Origin: Saprospiraceae bacterium
Lineage (GTDB): Bacteria > Bacteroidota > Bacteroidia > Chitinophagales > Saprospiraceae
Direction: 5' to 3'
Assembly: GCA_013001595.1 (NCBI GenBank)
Contig: JABDMH010000137.1
Span: 1-64,000 of the forward strand
DNA: 64,000 bases
Each line of letters begins with the position of its first letter. Position 1 is the first letter of the stretch. Below the pieces are notes generated by a model. The model made no database searches. It had not been told where the DNA came from and saw only the letters and a list, made by a program, of their open reading frames with translations. Below, piece by piece: positions 7,776 through 16,902 of this stretch. A program made the translations under genes and the position numbers.

Positions 7776-9266
7776 CTATACCCATCGCTCCTGCATTCTT
7801 TGTAAGCGAAGGTTTTTACTTCTCTGATTTCTAAAAAAACCATAGATTAATATCAGTGCGATCGGTAGCAGAAAATTTACATATTTCAAGAAGGATCTTC
7901 TCCCATCCTCCAAATCCTCAATAGGTCTTGAGCTGACACCTTTGGTGCGCAGTTCAATCAAGCCTGTATCGTCAGATAGCCAGTCAATACTGTTGACCAT
8001 CAAACTCACATTGTCTGGATTTTGTCCACGCTGACCACTAATGGGAAAACTACCATCTGACACCACGATGAGTTTGCCTAGCTGCGCACCAAAATTGCCT
8101 TCCACAATTGCCCCCATCACCACATTTTTCTGCGGAAAATCTAAATCGGTCCATTCTTTTTGAATATCGAAATAGGTAGGTGCTTTCACAGTACCTGCCT
8201 TCTCTGATGAAGTTACAATGGGAGTAAATAGAAAACTGCTATCTCCAGTGAACGCTATGGGCGAGGCAAATTCCAATACGACTTGTTCCAATCCTTCGGT
8301 AATGGGATGTTCAGGATATTGCTTGACGATGGGGAGGTAAGGAAAACTAATCTGATTATTGAAGGTGAGAAAACCTGATCGCTGTTGCACAGTGACATTA
8401 CCACAGCTGGCATCGGTCACGAAGCTGTCATCAACGTTTATGCCCTTAGATGCCAACCAGCCATGCAGCCCTATATCTGAAGCAGACCCACTTGCATTGG
8501 ATAGGTCTCCAGTCACGCGATCAAAAGCCACAAAAAGATGCCCTCCGCGACCTAAGAAATCATTTAGTTTGCCAAATGCATCAGCCCGCAGTGTATCGGT
8601 AGGTCTAATCATCGCAGCCGTCTTGAAACGTGCATCAATACTCGGTGAAGTCTTCAAATCAACGAGCTCCACATTATATAGGATACTTAGCTGTTGGGCC
8701 GCCTGTGAAAGTTCTTGCATCGCAGGCTCTCCATGACCCTGCAGTAAGGCAATTGAAGGTTTATCTAACGCAGTTAATTTTTTGATGCTGGTGGTCAGGG
8801 GATACTCCATTGCTCCTCCTGGTTGAATAACCGGAATCACTTCTTGTGCCTCTCCCACTTTTACAATAGCACCTAGAAATGCACGCTGTTGCTTGGCTTG
8901 ATCCTTTTCACGCATCATAATGGTCAAAGGTTGGATGCCATTTTGCTGCGCTTCCTGCTCAATAACAGGGTCCCCATTTGGATTTACGAATTCATAATCC
9001 ACAAACCCCTTCGAAATACTGGCATACTCCACCAACATATCTTGAAAGTCCCGCCTGGTCTTGGCAATATTTGCAGGCAAATCTTCAGAGAAATAGGCCT
9101 TGACTGTAACTGGATCCTCAAGATTCCTTAAGATATCCTTAGTGGCATTGCTCAAAGTGTATTGCTTACCTTCGGTCAGATCTACACGAAAAAACAACTG
9201 CTTTGATAGCACATTTAGTAGTAGTACAATACCCGCGACCAATAGTACCGAAACCGTATTTTTCAT
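7776..9266 (-). CDS. gldG: Gliding motility ABC component GldG
   Basis: A 496-residue protein with one membrane segment at each end (residues ~5-22 and ~465-482) and a large periplasmic domain between, as in GldG and related ABC_transp_aux proteins. The opening FRVDLTEGKQYTLSNATKDIL is the characteristic start of this family, and the segment SIALLQGHGEP (~172-182) is also conserved. GldG works with GldF and GldA in an ABC complex needed for gliding in Flavobacterium, though many non-gliding relatives keep it. The gene follows gldF by two bases, so translation is probably coupled. Confidence 0.93.
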   Translation of the reverse strand: MKNTVSVLLVAGIVLLLNVLSKQLFFRVDLTEGKQYTLSNATKDILRNLEDPVTVKAYFSEDLPANIAKTRRDFQDMLVEYASISKGFVDYEFVNPNGDPVIEQEAQQNGIQPLTIMMREKDQAKQQRAFLGAIVKVGEAQEVIPVIQPGGAMEYPLTTSIKKLTALDKPSIALLQGHGEPAMQELSQAAQQLSILYNVELVDLKTSPSIDARFKTAAMIRPTDTLRADAFGKLNDFLGRGGHLFVAFDRVTGDLSNASGSASDIGLHGWLASKGINVDDSFVTDASCGNVTVQQRSGFLTFNNQISFPYLPIVKQYPEHPITEGLEQVVLEFASPIAFTGDSSFLFTPIVTSSEKAGTVKAPTYFDIQKEWTDLDFPQKNVVMGAIVEGNFGAQLGKLIVVSDGSFPISGQRGQNPDNVSLMVNSIDWLSDDTGLIELRTKGVSSRPIEDLEDGRRSFLKYVNFLLPIALILIYGFFRNQRSKNLRLQRMQERWV

Positions 9267-9268
9267 AT

Positions 9269-9985
9269 TTATTTCTTTTTAGAGATCATATACTCAGACA
9301 TAAATATTCCGAATAACGTAATGGAAATAAAATAGATCAGGTCTTTTGAATCTAAAACACCCCGACTGATCGATTCAAAATGATTGGTCAGACTTAGTGT
9401 ATCAAAAACCTCACTAAGCCAGCCAGAAGTGCTTCCTGCCAAAATGCCAAAAAGAAAATGGAAAAATATTCCAATCAACAATGCCAGAAGAAAAGATACG
9501 ATTTGGTTGCTCGATAGGCTACTTGCAAAAATACCGATACTAATGTAAACCGCACTCATCAACAACAATCCCAAATAGCCACTGATCGTAGCACCATGGT
9601 CGATGTCTCCGATACTGGCAACGGTAATGTAATAGGGCAATGTGAACGCTAGCGCAATAACAACTAGCAAAAAACAAGCAAGCCATTTACCCAATACCAG
9701 CTGCCGATAATTGATCGATTTTGTGAGCAACATCTCAATCGTTCCAGTTTTTCTTTCTTCAGCAATCTGCCGCATTGTAATGGCAGGGATGAAAAAAAAT
9801 AAAGTCCAAAATGCTACGCCAAAAAACACTTGTAGACTAGCTTCTTTGACATAAAAAATATCGCTGCCGAATAACCAGGTAAAGAAACCACTAAATCCTA
9901 GAAATGCGATCAGCATAATATAGGCCACTAAGGAGTCAAAAAACGACCCAAGCTCCCTCTTAGCAATTATCCAAACTGAGTTCAT
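9269..9985 (-). CDS. gldF: Gliding motility ABC permease GldF
   Basis: A 238-residue ABC-2 type permease with six predicted membrane helices. The motif IAEERKTGTIEMLLTKSI (~91-108) is the conserved elbow of this permease class that contacts the ATPase. It is flanked by gldA upstream (11-base gap) and gldG downstream (2-base gap), giving the classical gldA-gldF-gldG order on one transcript. The length is standard for GldF. Confidence 0.94.
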   Translation of the reverse strand: MNSVWIIAKRELGSFFDSLVAYIMLIAFLGFSGFFTWLFGSDIFYVKEASLQVFFGVAFWTLFFFIPAITMRQIAEERKTGTIEMLLTKSINYRQLVLGKWLACFLLVVIALAFTLPYYITVASIGDIDHGATISGYLGLLLMSAVYISIGIFASSLSSNQIVSFLLALLIGIFFHFLFGILAGSTSGWLSEVFDTLSLTNHFESISRGVLDSKDLIYFISITLFGIFMSEYMISKKK

Positions 9986-9996
9986 TCTTCCAATAT

Positions 9997-10920
9997 TTAA
10001 TTCATCGTGAGTTCTCTAAAGATATCTTCCAACTTGGTTTCAAATGGGATCATCTCCATTAATACCCAACCTTCGGAAACACACATCTGAAAAATGTGCT
10101 GATTGCTTACCGACTCGGGGCGACTTTGTATTTCAAAACGACCTGTATCGAGATTGATAATATCAACCGTATTTATTGAAGGCAGAGACTGGAGTTTTTC
10201 GTAAACGGCCTGAGGGGATGGGGCCTCAACCTTCACCTGTAGCACCTGCTGCCCCTGTGCCTGCTTGCGCAGAGTGTCTGCAGTACCATCAGCCACAATT
10301 TTGCCGTTATTGATGATCAATATGCGATCACAGGTTGCCTCTACTTCTGGCAAAATATGTGTACTTAGAATAACTGTCTTTTCTTTTCCCATTTGACGGA
10401 TCAGATCTCTAATCTCGACTATTTGATTGGGATCTAGACCAGTAGTGGGTTCATCAAGAATTAAAATTTCTGGATCATGTATCATCGCTTGTGCCAAGCC
10501 CACTCGCTGACGGTACCCCTTAGAGAGTTCTCCGATCTTTTTATGCTTCTCTACATCAAGCCCGCAAAGCTGCACCATCTTCTTGATGCGACTGTCGACC
10601 AGATGATTGGGTACTTTTTGCAATTTCGCACAAAAAGCCAGATAATTTACGACAGGCATATCGTGATACAAAGGATTGTGTTCTGGAAGGTAGCCTATGT
10701 TCTCCTTCATGTCACGCTTTTGAATCGACTGGCCATCAATGATGATGTCTCCCTCTTCAATATCGAGGTAGCCAGTGATCATCTTCATGGTGGTCGTCTT
10801 ACCAGCACCATTGGGTCCAAGAAATCCAAGTATCTCTCCTGTCTTAACTTGAAAAGAAATATCATCTACAGCTTTTTGAAAACCATAGCTTTTCGTCAGT
10901 TGATTGATCGATATATCCAT
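9997..10920 (-). CDS. gldA: Gliding motility ABC ATPase GldA
   Basis: A 307-residue ATP-binding subunit. Walker A is GPNGAGKT (35-42), the signature is LSKGYRQR (132-139), Walker B is ILILDEP (152-158) followed by the D-loop, and the H-loop His is in STHILPEVE. The extra ~80 residues after the nucleotide-binding domain form the C-terminal domain typical of GldA and of ABC-2 drug-type ATPases. It is first in the gld operon and divergent from the HsdR-N-like gene, with about 97 bases between the two starts. Confidence 0.95.
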   Translation of the reverse strand: MDISINQLTKSYGFQKAVDDISFQVKTGEILGFLGPNGAGKTTTMKMITGYLDIEEGDIIIDGQSIQKRDMKENIGYLPEHNPLYHDMPVVNYLAFCAKLQKVPNHLVDSRIKKMVQLCGLDVEKHKKIGELSKGYRQRVGLAQAMIHDPEILILDEPTTGLDPNQIVEIRDLIRQMGKEKTVILSTHILPEVEATCDRILIINNGKIVADGTADTLRKQAQGQQVLQVKVEAPSPQAVYEKLQSLPSINTVDIINLDTGRFEIQSRPESVSNQHIFQMCVSEGWVLMEMIPFETKLEDIFRELTMN

Positions 10921-11017
10921 AGTTACGTTAAGTTATACCGACAGCTGAGACAAAGTCGGTGATCTATTACTTTTTTGACGAACGCAAATTTAACCATTGT
11001 TCTTTATCTTGCAAAAC

Positions 11018-11476
11018 ATGGTCGACATTGATCTATTATCTTTTGGCAATGCCCTTAAGTACAAAAAAATTGCAGGTAATTCCCATTTGTGGGATCCAAT
11101 CAGAAAAAGATTTGTGCTCAATGCCCCAGAAGAGCTGGTGCGACAACTAATGATCAGATATCTGATCGATGCATTGCATTACCCTCAAAAGTTGATTCAA
11201 GTAGAAAAGCAATTGGTCATCAATGATTTGATTCGAAGGTTTGACATCTTAGTGTATGATCGCAACATGCAGCCGTTTCTACTGGTGGAATGCAAAGCCC
11301 CTAAAATCGAAATTGGTCAAGCTGCTTTTGATCAAATTGCTCGATACAATATAGGACTTAAGGTTCCGTACATGCTAGTGACTAACGGTAGAATCCACTA
11401 TTGTTGTAGCATCAACCATGAGGACAAATCTTACGCTTTTCTCGAAGAGATACCGAATAGTGAAGTGGTTGGCTAA
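11018..11476 (+). CDS. Type I restriction HsdR N-terminal domain-like protein
   Basis: A small soluble protein (152 residues from the ATG at 11018; an upstream in-frame start at 10997 would add seven residues). It has the form of a stand-alone HSDR_N domain: LWDPIRKRFV, PEELVRQLMIRYL, then the nuclease-like core RFDILVYDRNMQPFLLVECKAP with a D...E-x-K pattern, and FDQIARYN. Such single-domain proteins are common in Bacteroidota outside any restriction locus; no hsdM or hsdS is nearby. A nuclease or nucleic-acid-binding function is inferred, not shown. It converges on the aspartate kinase gene with 25 bases between. Confidence 0.82.
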   Translation: MVDIDLLSFGNALKYKKIAGNSHLWDPIRKRFVLNAPEELVRQLMIRYLIDALHYPQKLIQVEKQLVINDLIRRFDILVYDRNMQPFLLVECKAPKIEIGQAAFDQIARYNIGLKVPYMLVTNGRIHYCCSINHEDKSYAFLEEIPNSEVVG

Positions 11477-11501
11477 TAAGAATCTACCGCATGGGATCGC
11501 A

Positions 11502-12761
11502 TCAGCTATGCCCAATTACGAATTGTGCCGTTGATGGACTGCGCTCCTCAAGCAAAACATTGTTTTCTGCCCAGACAGCCCGTAAGTCTTGCTCCTCATA
11601 ATGCCTCAGGGTCAGTAGATCTACATCGATCTGCTCACCCACATCAAAGGAATTGGACAATGCTTGTCTAAGCGACAGTACACGCTCCGCATCGGTTTGC
11701 ACAACCATGGTAAATGATACCGCCAGGTTTTTCATTAAGGCCAGCTTAATTTGATGCTGTACCAAAAGAGAAAAAATTTCCTTTAAGTGATCTTCCACAA
11801 CGAACGAATAGTCTCTAGTGGTAATTTTGATTGCTACCAAATTACTTCTCAGGACCTTAATTCGCGGATAAGTGAGATCTTCAAAATTGGCCACTTCAGT
11901 ACCTCGGGAAGCCCAATCCTGAAAAGATCGAACCCGCAGGATAATTCCTTTGGTATGGAGTGGTTTGATCGTTTTTGGATGAATGACTTTTGCACCATAA
12001 TAGGTCATCTCTAAGGCTTCCTGATAGGATATCTGCGGAATCAAAGTAGCGTCCTCGAAAAGTGCAGGATCACAAGTCATAATTCCTGGTACATCCTTCC
12101 ATACGGTCAATATCGATGCATCGAGACCATAGGCAAATAGGGCTGCTGAGTAGTCAGAACCCTCTCGTCCTAGGGTAATGCTATTATTTTCCGAAGTACC
12201 TCCGATAAAGCCTTGCGTTACAATAAGACTTGTTTGCATGCGTGGCATTAGGTCCTGGGCACAGATCTCCGATGTTTTGTCTAGATCCACCTGACCTTCC
12301 CGATATCGATCATCGCATTTGACCACATCGCGGGCATCTATCCAGGTGGTTACTGCTCCCTTCCGGCTCAAGTAATGATGCACTATTAATGAAGAAAGTA
12401 ACTCCCCGATGGCCACAATCTGATCATAGATATAGTCATAATCATCTTGTGGTTCATCTTCCAGGAGCCACTCAGCCTCTATGCAAACATCATTCACCTG
12501 ATCAAGGAGGACTCGATCAGAGATATCAAGTTCCTCTATGATGTTTAGGTGCCATAGCTTAATGGTTGTCAGCTCCTGGGCAGCTTGGTCATTCTGACTT
12601 GTGTACGAATTGACCACTTGCTCCAAGGCATTGGTGATTTTTCCCATGGCAGAAACAACGATGAGGACTTCTTTCTTGGGAAAACCCATGACTATTTTCG
12701 CCAAATTCTGCACGGCTGCAGCATCCTTGATCGATGCACCACCAAATTTATGTACCTGCAT
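11502..12761 (-). CDS. lysC: Aspartate kinase
   Basis: Phosphorylates aspartate, the first step towards lysine, threonine and methionine. The 419-residue protein has the amino acid kinase motif KFGGAS (5-10), VVSAMGK (36-42), SLIVTQGFIG, TLGREGSDYSAALFA (substrate loop) and the VWKDVPGIMTCDP segment. The last ~110 residues form ACT-like regulatory repeats, so feedback control by an end product is likely. It is monofunctional, with no homoserine dehydrogenase domain. It has its own promoter (-7 box at 12782). Confidence 0.95.
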   Translation of the reverse strand: MQVHKFGGASIKDAAAVQNLAKIVMGFPKKEVLIVVSAMGKITNALEQVVNSYTSQNDQAAQELTTIKLWHLNIIEELDISDRVLLDQVNDVCIEAEWLLEDEPQDDYDYIYDQIVAIGELLSSLIVHHYLSRKGAVTTWIDARDVVKCDDRYREGQVDLDKTSEICAQDLMPRMQTSLIVTQGFIGGTSENNSITLGREGSDYSAALFAYGLDASILTVWKDVPGIMTCDPALFEDATLIPQISYQEALEMTYYGAKVIHPKTIKPLHTKGIILRVRSFQDWASRGTEVANFEDLTYPRIKVLRSNLVAIKITTRDYSFVVEDHLKEIFSLLVQHQIKLALMKNLAVSFTMVVQTDAERVLSLRQALSNSFDVGEQIDVDLLTLRHYEEQDLRAVWAENNVLLEERSPSTAQFVIGHS

Positions 12762-12781
12762 ATAAATGTAAAATCTGCCGG

Positions 12782-12789
12782 CAAATATA
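12782..12789 (-). promoter_or_regulatory. -7 box for aspartate kinase
   Basis: TATATTTG on the minus strand, an exact TAnnTTTG match, 20 bases upstream of the ATG. No good -33 element is seen at the usual distance. Confidence 0.5.
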
Positions 12790-13036
12790 ATGATGCACAG
12801 GTTACCATATGCTGCTGTGAATCTATAGTGTCAAATGGAGCAAAATCACCAGCTGTCGATTTAGCATAGGCAAAACATGGGTACAAAAGGTGAACCCGAG
12901 CAGGTCGCCTTCAGAAGTTAAGGAGGGCATGCTCATCGAATCACACCAGTTCTTTGTCGAATACATACTTCCTTCACAGATCGTTGTAATATCTTTCTAA
13001 TATCATTTTGATATCACTTACTGAAAATCATAGACC

Positions 13037-13890
13037 ATGAATGAAAAAATCATCAAGCCCATTAATGGCTACCTGATGCTGATTGTACTCGTAATCATCT
13101 TGGGCATCGGCGCTTATGGCTTTCTGATCCTTGATTGGATCGTCCTGACCGGATTAGGGGTGGTAGTTGGATTCCTAATTGTGAAAGGTTTCTATATGAT
13201 TTACCCTAATGGATCAATGGTCATGACCTTATTTGGATCTTATCAAGGTACGACTAAGGAGACCGGACTTTTTTGGACCAATCCACTATATGCGAGACAA
13301 CGTATCAGTTTGAGGGCAAGAAATTTTGATAGTGACCGACTGAAAGTTAATGATAAGATAGGAAACCCTATCCTCATCAGCGTAATCCTGGTATGGAGGG
13401 TCAAACACACCTTCAAGGCTGCTTTTGAAGTAGATCTCTACGAAAGCTTTGTTAAGGTACAAACAGATGCTGCAGTACGAAAGTTAGCCAGTCAGCATTC
13501 TTATGATAATTTTGACGATGACCAGACCGAGTTGACCTTGCGGTCCGGTGTTCAAGATGTAAATGATTCACTTGAAGTCGAACTTGCGGAGAGGCTGGCT
13601 ATTGCCGTATAGAAGTTATGGAAGCACGATTGGGATATTTGGCCTATGCACATGAAATAGCGAATGCTTTGCTCAAGAGACAACAGGCTGAAGCCAGTGT
13701 CGCAGCCCGATTTAAGATTGTGGAGGGTGCAGTAAGCATGGTTGAAGATGCCTTAGAAAAGCTGTCCCGCAAGCAAATCATTGAGTTGGATGAAGGTCAG
13801 AAAGCGACTATGGTCAGTAACTTAATGGTCATATGGTGTTCAGATAAAGAAGCAACACCCGTATTGAATACAGGAACACTACACCAATAA
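13037..13890 (+). pseudogene. SPFH (stomatin/flotillin-like) gene with a single-base frameshift
   Basis: Two adjoining frames together make one SPFH protein. The first (13037-13612) has two N-terminal membrane segments, the GTTKETGLFWTNP motif and the SPFH domain up to LEVELAERLAIA, then a TAG. The second (from 13618) continues with the expected IEVMEARLGYLAYAHEIANALL and the C-terminal helix. Reading one extra base near 13607 restores A-G-I-E-V across the join and gives about 285 residues, the usual length. The gene is therefore either recently inactivated, or there is a sequence error. It would normally encode a membrane scaffold protein. A ribbon-helix-helix gene follows by 9 bases, a pairing that recurs in Bacteroidota. 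Confidence 0.85.
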
Positions 13891-13899
13891 GTTTGGTAT

Positions 13900-14124
13900 A
13901 TGGCTAAAAAAAAGTTTGTTCTGCGTATTGATGAATCGACGATGAAATCTGTGGAGAAGTGGGCTGCAGATGAATTCAGAAGCATCAACGGCCAACTAGA
14001 ATGGATCATCACACAAGGCCTAAAACAGGCCCGACGACATAAAAGTGACGACAAAGACACCCATGCAGAAACAAATCCGGCAGGGACGCATAAGAATCAG
14101 ACCCAAATTCGAAAGCACCAGTGA
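13900..14124 (+). CDS. Arc-like ribbon-helix-helix protein
   Basis: A 74-residue protein. Residues 5-46 form a ribbon-helix-helix fold: a strand FVLRIDE, a helix STMKSVEKWAADEF, and a second helix with SINGQLEWIITQGL. The tail (47-74) is polar and probably disordered. RHH proteins of this size usually bind DNA as dimers and often regulate their own operon. It follows the SPFH gene by 9 bases, so it may act as that operon's regulator. No toxin partner is seen. Confidence 0.78.
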   Translation: MAKKKFVLRIDESTMKSVEKWAADEFRSINGQLEWIITQGLKQARRHKSDDKDTHAETNPAGTHKNQTQIRKHQ

Positions 14125-14133
14125 GTTTTACAT

Positions 14134-15180
14134 TTAGGCCTTTTCCAGGGTAAAACCAAAGGTCGAACCCAATCCGGGAGAACTGCGTACATTGATGGTC
14201 TGGTTATGTGCTTCGATGATATGTTTGACAATGGCTAAGCCCAAGCCAGATCCTCCTGCCTCCCTCGATCGGCCTTTGTCGATTCGATAAAATCGATCAA
14301 ACACATGTTTGAGGTGTTCTTCTTCGATGCCTCTTCCATTGTCCGCCACTTCCACTAGAATGTTCTTATCCATATCATAAAAGGCAACCTTAGTAGTACC
14401 ATTCGGTGACCCGTAGTTTATTGAATTCACCACCAAATTGTCCAGCACTTGACGTACATATTCCCGATCTGCGTTCACCATATAGGATTGATTTGCACCT
14501 TCCTTAAAAACAAGACTGATGCCACGCTTGCTGGCTTTCAATTCGTGCATTTCAAAAACTTCGGCGGCCAGTTCTTTGATCTCAAAAGCATCCAGTTCCA
14601 GGACTAGTTGGCCTGACTCGAGCTTAGAGATGGTTTCCAGGTCATCCACGATGGTAATGAGTCGATCCACATTCTTGGCAGTTCGATTTAAATACTTTTC
14701 GTTGATCGTATGATCATGGAGTCCGCCATCAATCAAGGTATGTACATATCCCTGTATATTAAAAATGGGTGTTTTCAACTCATGCGATACATTGCCGAGA
14801 TACTCTCGACGATAATTTTCCAAGCTTTTAAGCTGATCTATCTCATATTGCTGGGTTTGTGCCCACTCCGCTACGTCTTCCTCCACTTCATCCATAATCT
14901 GGTCATCACTCTCTACATTACGCTGTTTCTGGGTTGGATCTAGCTTGAGTCGATGGATGGTTTTATAAATCAATTTTATTCTTCTAAAAATATATTTCTT
15001 TAGAAAAAATAGATTTACAAAATAGGTAGCTATTAAGACGACTACCATTGAGGTAATGATCTCAAGAGCCGGAGGTACATATCCAAAAATTGTGAGCAGC
15101 AGTAGGCACAAAAGGTAAATGGTCGTAATGACAATTGAAGAATAGATAGCAATCTGCCTGGGCGTGAGATTTTTAAACAT
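14134..15180 (-). CDS. PhoR-like sensor histidine kinase
   Basis: A 348-residue membrane kinase. Two N-terminal membrane helices (~10-32, ~38-60) enclose almost no periplasmic loop, so the signal is probably sensed in or near the membrane. A charged linker follows, then the dimerisation box NVSHELKTPIF with phospho-accepting H133, an N box (NLVVNSINYGSPNG), and G boxes DNGRGIEEEH and GGSGLGLAIV. It is last in an operon with its response regulator (26-base gap). The domain set is like PhoR but lacks a PAS domain. Confidence 0.93.
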   Translation of the reverse strand: MFKNLTPRQIAIYSSIVITTIYLLCLLLLTIFGYVPPALEIITSMVVVLIATYFVNLFFLKKYIFRRIKLIYKTIHRLKLDPTQKQRNVESDDQIMDEVEEDVAEWAQTQQYEIDQLKSLENYRREYLGNVSHELKTPIFNIQGYVHTLIDGGLHDHTINEKYLNRTAKNVDRLITIVDDLETISKLESGQLVLELDAFEIKELAAEVFEMHELKASKRGISLVFKEGANQSYMVNADREYVRQVLDNLVVNSINYGSPNGTTKVAFYDMDKNILVEVADNGRGIEEEHLKHVFDRFYRIDKGRSREAGGSGLGLAIVKHIIEAHNQTINVRSSPGLGSTFGFTLEKA

Positions 15181-15206
15181 ACTATTTGCCTCTTAGAGCA
15201 TTGAGC

Positions 15207-15896
15207 TTAGCCCTCCATTTTATAACCCACTCCCTTTAGGGTTTTGATGTATTGAGTACCGATTTTCTCGCGGATCCGTCTTACGTGCACATCAATGGTC
15301 CGTTCCCCCACAATAATCTCGGCTCCCCAAACCTTTCGAAAAATCTCTTCGCGGGAAAACACTTTGCCAGGGGACATCATCATTAGTTCCAGGATCTTAA
15401 ATTCCTTCTTGGCAAATTCTATGTTTTTTCCATTTTTTTCCACTTTATATTTCTCTCGATTTAGTTTAAGATCTCCCAGCTCTAATATGTGGTCATCTTT
15501 CTGAGCATTCCTCCCACTGCGGCGTACCAGGGCATTTATCCTACTTTTTAGTACACTGGGCTTGATCGGTTTCACAATAAAGTCATCGCCTCCATAGTCC
15601 AACGCAGCCACCTGTGTATAGTCCTCTCCCCTTGCAGTCAAGAAAGCGATGATCGTTTCGTCAAAGGATCTATCTGCGCGCAACTGGCGGCACACTTCAA
15701 TCCCATCTATATCGGGCATCATGACATCCAGCAATATGACATCTGGGCGATCGCTCTTGGCCTTGGTGATGCCTTCGGTGCCATTCGTCGCCGTCAATAC
15801 CTCATACCCATCCCGCTCCAAATTGTAAGAGATAAAATCAAGTACATCTGATTCGTCATCGATCACCAGAACTTTTGTATCCATGCTGCGATTCAT
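15207..15896 (-). CDS. OmpR/PhoB-family response regulator
   Basis: A 229-residue two-domain regulator. The receiver has acidic residues D13 and D14, phospho-accepting D57 in LLDVMMPDIDG, T87, and K109 in IVKPIKP. The C-terminal winged helix (~135-229) has the DNA-recognition segment VGERTIDVHVRRIREKIG and ends in IKTLKGVGYKME. Its start overlaps the DUF4296 stop by one base (TAATG), which supports the ATG at 15896; a second in-frame ATG lies four codons later. It surely partners the adjacent kinase. Phosphate control is possible by similarity, not shown. Confidence 0.94.
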   Translation of the reverse strand: MNRSMDTKVLVIDDESDVLDFISYNLERDGYEVLTATNGTEGITKAKSDRPDVILLDVMMPDIDGIEVCRQLRADRSFDETIIAFLTARGEDYTQVAALDYGGDDFIVKPIKPSVLKSRINALVRRSGRNAQKDDHILELGDLKLNREKYKVEKNGKNIEFAKKEFKILELMMMSPGKVFSREEIFRKVWGAEIIVGERTIDVHVRRIREKIGTQYIKTLKGVGYKMEG

Positions 15897-16261
15897 TATT
15901 CCGTTAAATTAGCTGATGCCCTACTAATTTTGTCTTCTAGAGACCCAGCCCTTTGTAGCACCTTGGCATATATAGAATCCAGTTTTTCTGGATGTCGACT
16001 TAGCCATTCCATGTTTGTATTATAAACGTCCAAGGTAATGCCATGCTTGGACAATAACTGTTGGGTATACACTTCGCTCATACTGTCACGAATATCCCCA
16101 AAAGTCTGTCTGAAAGCCGATTGAAGGATAAAAGCATCCGTCATCACTACCACCAAAGTGGAGTCTGGCAGAATTTCTATTGGTTGCTGCTCACCGGCTT
16201 TCGCACAACTGAGATATACAAACCACAAAGAAAGAAACCAGATACCTACTGACCTTCTCAC
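15896..16261 (-). CDS. DUF4296 lipoprotein
   Basis: A 121-residue lipoprotein: signal peptide, lipobox VYLSC with Cys19, then a helical DUF4296 domain (PDSTLVVVMTDAFILQSAFRQ, YTQQLLSKHGIT, SRHPEKLDSIYAKVLQ). The function of the family is unknown. The gene overlaps the upstream SixA-like gene by four bases (ATGA) and the downstream regulator by one, so it is firmly inside this operon. Its position suggests an accessory envelope partner of the two-component system, but that is inference. Confidence 0.88.
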   Translation of the reverse strand: MRRSVGIWFLSLWFVYLSCAKAGEQQPIEILPDSTLVVVMTDAFILQSAFRQTFGDIRDSMSEVYTQQLLSKHGITLDVYNTNMEWLSRHPEKLDSIYAKVLQRAGSLEDKISRASANLTE

Positions 16262-16755
16262 AGACCCATTAGTTTAGGATAATAAAAATCAACCAATTTG
16301 GTATTGCCAGGCTGAAAACTACTCCATCCAGCCGCCTCACTGACCACTTTAAACACGCCTGTAGTGGGAACATTTACGATGGTTTCATCTCCTAGTAAAT
16401 TCGCCAATTGGGTGGTGCCGGGATTGTGACTGAAGATGGCAATATTTTGATATTCATCTGGTGTCTCCTGGATCACCTCAATCATCTCTTCTGGAGAAGC
16501 AAGATAAAGTCGCTTATCCTCCCATAGATACTCCTTTGATAAACCAAATGCCTTGCGAAAATACTTGGCTGTGCGAAAAGCCCTTTTGGCAGGACTACTA
16601 ATCAGCAAATCTATATACTGTTCCTTTTGCTGTGCTATTGACGCCATGTATGGAGCATCTCTCTTCCCTCTACCATTCAGAGGCCTCCTATGATCAGCCA
16701 ATGTCAAATCGGACCAACTTGACTTTGCATGCCTCACTACCAGTACTGTCTTCAT
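16258..16755 (-). CDS. SixA-like histidine phosphatase
   Basis: A 165-residue single-domain member of the histidine phosphatase superfamily. The catalytic motif is VVRHAKSSWSD (R8, H9), followed by ADHRRPLNGRGKRDAPYMA and the second histidine in IFSHNPGTTQLANLL. This pattern is that of SixA, which removes phosphate from phosphohistidine in signalling proteins. Here it leads an operon with a sensor kinase and regulator, which makes a role in damping that phosphorelay plausible. That link is inferred from position only. Confidence 0.9.
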   Translation of the reverse strand: MKTVLVVRHAKSSWSDLTLADHRRPLNGRGKRDAPYMASIAQQKEQYIDLLISSPAKRAFRTAKYFRKAFGLSKEYLWEDKRLYLASPEEMIEVIQETPDEYQNIAIFSHNPGTTQLANLLGDETIVNVPTTGVFKVVSEAAGWSSFQPGNTKLVDFYYPKLMGL

Positions 16756-16871
16756 AACTAGGTAAAACTACGAAAAATAAGACATGAGCCTGATGATAAA
16801 ACCCGATCAAAAAGTGCTCCATTCAGCCGCTATTGGTGGTCTAGCAACTGCGCTATTGATCTTGGTTTCAC

Positions 16872-16879
16872 TATATTTG
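16872..16879 (+). promoter_or_regulatory. -7 box for the SWIM-finger gene
   Basis: TATATTTG is an exact TAnnTTTG match. Transcription would start near 16886, after the possible TTG start at 16885 and before the ATG at 16903, which favours the ATG. Confidence 0.5.
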
Positions 16880-16902
16880 AGGGTTTGGCAAGTATTAAGA
16901 CA

